Part shown: piece by piece, positions 6,193 through 8,012 of the stretch | Layout of the letters: each line of letters opens with the position of its first letter | Position numbering within the stretch: the first letter of the stretch is position 1 | NCBI GenBank assembly: GCA_947472635.1 | Contig: CANJDY010000123.1 | Span: 1-8,012, forward strand | Direction of reading: 5' to 3' | DNA: 8,012 nucleotides | Source: Chitinophagaceae bacterium | GTDB lineage: Bacteria > Bacteroidota > Bacteroidia > Chitinophagales > Chitinophagaceae | The notes under the pieces: generated by a model | Told to the model about the DNA's origin: nothing | Seen by the model: only the letters and a program-made list of their open reading frames with translations | Databases searched by the model: none | Program-made: the position numbers and the translations under genes

Positions 6193-8012
6193 ATGGACAA
6201 AAAAATAGATAAGCAGGGTTTAACAGAAGCAGAGGTGATTGTTTCTAGAAAAACTTTTGGCAGTAACACCTTGGAAATGCACGAAGATCGGGTACTACTC
6301 AACGTGCTAAAAGAAGTTGTATTAGAACCGATGTTTATTCTACTGCTATCGGCATGTATTATTTATTTTGCGGTGGCTCAGTTCAAGGAAGGAAGCATCA
6401 TGCTAGTAGCCATATTTATTGTGGCGGGCATATCCCTTTTTCAAGAATATAGAAGTAAGAATGCTGTACTGGCATTAAAAAAACTATCTGCTCCTACTGC
6501 AAAAGTGCTACGAAATGGGGGACTGTTGGCAATTGCCACCGAGCAAATCGTCGTCAATGACATATTACTCCTAGAAGAAGGCGAAGTAGTAGCTGCCGAC
6601 GGATTCATTCTAGCTGCAAATGATTTTTCGCTCAATGAATCTATTTTAACAGGGGAATCTTTTGCGGTCAACAAAACATCCGACAATCATACCATCGTGT
6701 ACAAGGGAACACTCGTTACCAGTGGAAGTGCTACCATACAAGTGTCATCCGTAGGGTTGAATACACAATTTGGAAAAATCGGTTGGTCGATGAAAGAAAT
6801 TACCATTGTAAAAACACCGCTTCAAAACCAGATCCGTTCCTTTGTTCGCAATATGGTATGGGTTGGTGCAATTGCATTTTTACTAGTAGTTGGGTTTAAT
6901 TATTATCAATCAGGCAATCTGGTACAATCTTTTTTACAGGGACTCACCTTAGCGATGAGTATTCTTCCAGAAGAAATTCCTGTAGCATTCAGTACTTTCC
7001 AAGCTTTGGGAGCATTTCGTTTACTTCGCAATCATATCATCGTAAAACAACCTCAGTATGTTGAAACGCTAGGATCTGCAACAGTTATCTGCGTTGACAA
7101 AACAGGTACGCTTACACAAAATAAAATGAGTATCGCTTTTCTTTACGATGCCCTAATGGACATTTCAGTTGAACTAAAGCAAAAAGCTACCCTACCAAGT
7201 GAATTAGTTGAATATGCGATGTGGAGCAGCGAAACCAACCCCTTTGACCCAATGGAACAGGCCATTCATACCTTGTATGAATTGACTGCCGCTAGTGACA
7301 AGAGAAAACAATATAACCAAGTACATGAATATCCCATTGAAGGAAAGCCCCCTATGATGACGCATATTTTTAAAGACAGTAAGGGACAAACCATCATTGC
7401 AGCAAAGGGTGCTCCGGAAGCAATTATGAGACAAAGTAATTTATCTGCTGCTACTATTGGAACGATAGAAAAACAATCCCTTTCCTATGCCAAATTGGGA
7501 TATCGGGTGTTAGGAGTGGGCAAAGGAATGTGGACCCAGCCTAATTGGCCTACTGCACAGCAAGAATTTGTATTTGAATTTCTAGGATTGGTAGCATTTC
7601 AGGACCCTCCGAAAGAAAATATGGTACAAACCATTCAAACATTTAAGGATGCCGGTATATCGGTAAAAATGATTACTGGCGATTACCCTGAAACCGCTTT
7701 GGCAATTGCCCGACAGGTAAAAATAGATTACAATGGCGAAGTGCTTACTGGACAAGATATTGTAACGCTTAGTAGGGAATCTTTACAACAAAAAGTTAGA
7801 CAAGTAAATATTTTTGCGCGCATGTTTCCCGAAGCAAAACTTAAAGTAATTGATGCACTCAAAGACAATGGCGAAATAGTGGCCATGACCGGTGATGGTG
7901 TAAATGATGGACCAGCACTAAAAGCAGCACATATTGGAATTGCGATGGGCGACAGGGGAAGTGAAGTTGCCAAAAGCGCTGCAGCCCTAATCCTTACAGA
8001 TGATGATTTAGC
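6193..8012 (+). CDS. Cation-transporting P-type ATPase (P2-like, compact), 3' end outside window
   Basis: Open from ATG 6193 to the window edge, giving 606 codons; full-length relatives are usually about 830-900 residues. It has no N-terminal metal-binding domain. Helices M1-M2 are at about 47-83. The actuator domain has TGES at 153-156, and M3-M4 lie at about 220-275. The phosphorylation loop is VDKTGTLT with Asp302 phosphorylated. The nucleotide domain has FDPMEQAI and KGAPE with Lys405. TGD at 495-497 and TGDGVNDGPAL (566-576) complete the P-domain. All catalytic motifs are intact. The M4 ion-site motif is PEEIP (259-263), where Ca2+ pumps have PEGLP. Only about 100 residues separate DKTGT from KGAPE, against about 160 in SERCA, so the N-domain is short. 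The pump sits in the inner membrane. The ion (Ca2+, Mn2+ or another) cannot be fixed because M5-M6, which carry further ligands, are missing. No Shine-Dalgarno is visible. The 134-base upstream gap suggests its own transcript. Confidence 0.9.
   Translation, partial: MDKKIDKQGLTEAEVIVSRKTFGSNTLEMHEDRVLLNVLKEVVLEPMFILLLSACIIYFAVAQFKEGSIMLVAIFIVAGISLFQEYRSKNAVLALKKLSAPTAKVLRNGGLLAIATEQIVVNDILLLEEGEVVAADGFILAANDFSLNESILTGESFAVNKTSDNHTIVYKGTLVTSGSATIQVSSVGLNTQFGKIGWSMKEITIVKTPLQNQIRSFVRNMVWVGAIAFLLVVGFNYYQSGNLVQSFLQGLTLAMSILPEEIPVAFSTFQALGAFRLLRNHIIVKQPQYVETLGSATVICVDKTGTLTQNKMSIAFLYDALMDISVELKQKATLPSELVEYAMWSSETNPFDPMEQAIHTLYELTAASDKRKQYNQVHEYPIEGKPPMMTHIFKDSKGQTIIAAKGAPEAIMRQSNLSAATIGTIEKQSLSYAKLGYRVLGVGKGMWTQPNWPTAQQEFVFEFLGLVAFQDPPKENMVQTIQTFKDAGISVKMITGDYPETALAIARQVKIDYNGEVLTGQDIVTLSRESLQQKVRQVNIFARMFPEAKLKVIDALKDNGEIVAMTGDGVNDGPALKAAHIGIAMGDRGSEVAKSAAALILTDDDL

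Noticed and set aside
6441..7973. Minus-strand frames at 6441-6686, 7204-7434 and 7728-7973
   Set aside because: They are antisense to the P-type ATPase, whose motifs run unbroken through all three.
1..8012. CRISPR arrays, tRNAs, insertion sequences, retron- or toxin-like loci
   Set aside because: No spaced direct repeats, cloverleaf-like segments, transposase motifs or terminal repeats were seen on reading both strands. The window is ordinary housekeeping and transport DNA.

Overview
The window looks like a chromosomal segment of a Bacteroidota (Bacteroidetes) bacterium. The evidence is a DUF3822-family gene directly followed by rsmD, an AT-rich sequence with few Shine-Dalgarno sites, matches to the Bacteroidetes-type promoter (TTTG, then TAnnTTTG), and a class A RNase P RNA. 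The genus cannot be fixed by eye. I see no phage genes, transposase, CRISPR array or tRNA. The content is housekeeping plus transport.

Layout, left to right. Positions 1-971 hold a leftward pair: DUF3822 (147-971, TTG start) and the first 52 codons of rsmD (1-156), overlapping by 10 bases. Diverging from them after 43 bases is a rightward MATE-family efflux transporter (1015-2388). Its stop codon lies inside a GC-rich palindrome (2378-2400). Converging on it from the right is the RNase P RNA gene rnpB (about 2411-2806, minus strand), with a recognisable promoter just upstream. After about 230 bases without a gene comes a tight rightward operon for a tripartite ABC efflux or MacAB/Lol-like system: lipoprotein adaptor (3039-4130), FtsX-type permease (4120-5379) and ATPase (5381-6058). 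Last is the N-terminal two thirds of a compact P2-like cation-transporting P-type ATPase (6193 to the window end), cut by the edge.

How they fit together. RsmD methylates 16S rRNA and rnpB matures tRNA 5' ends, so both serve the translation machinery. The MATE carrier (ion-gradient driven), the ABC exporter (ATP driven, spanning the envelope with its adaptor) and the P-type pump (ATP driven) are three independent inner-membrane transporters. Nothing seen links them in one pathway. No outer-membrane TolC-like partner is encoded here.

I found no convincing undescribed system. The points most worth checking are the PEEIP motif in membrane helix 4 of the P-type ATPase, the palindrome at the MATE stop codon, and a compensatory base-pair change in the catalytic P4 helix of RNase P RNA.
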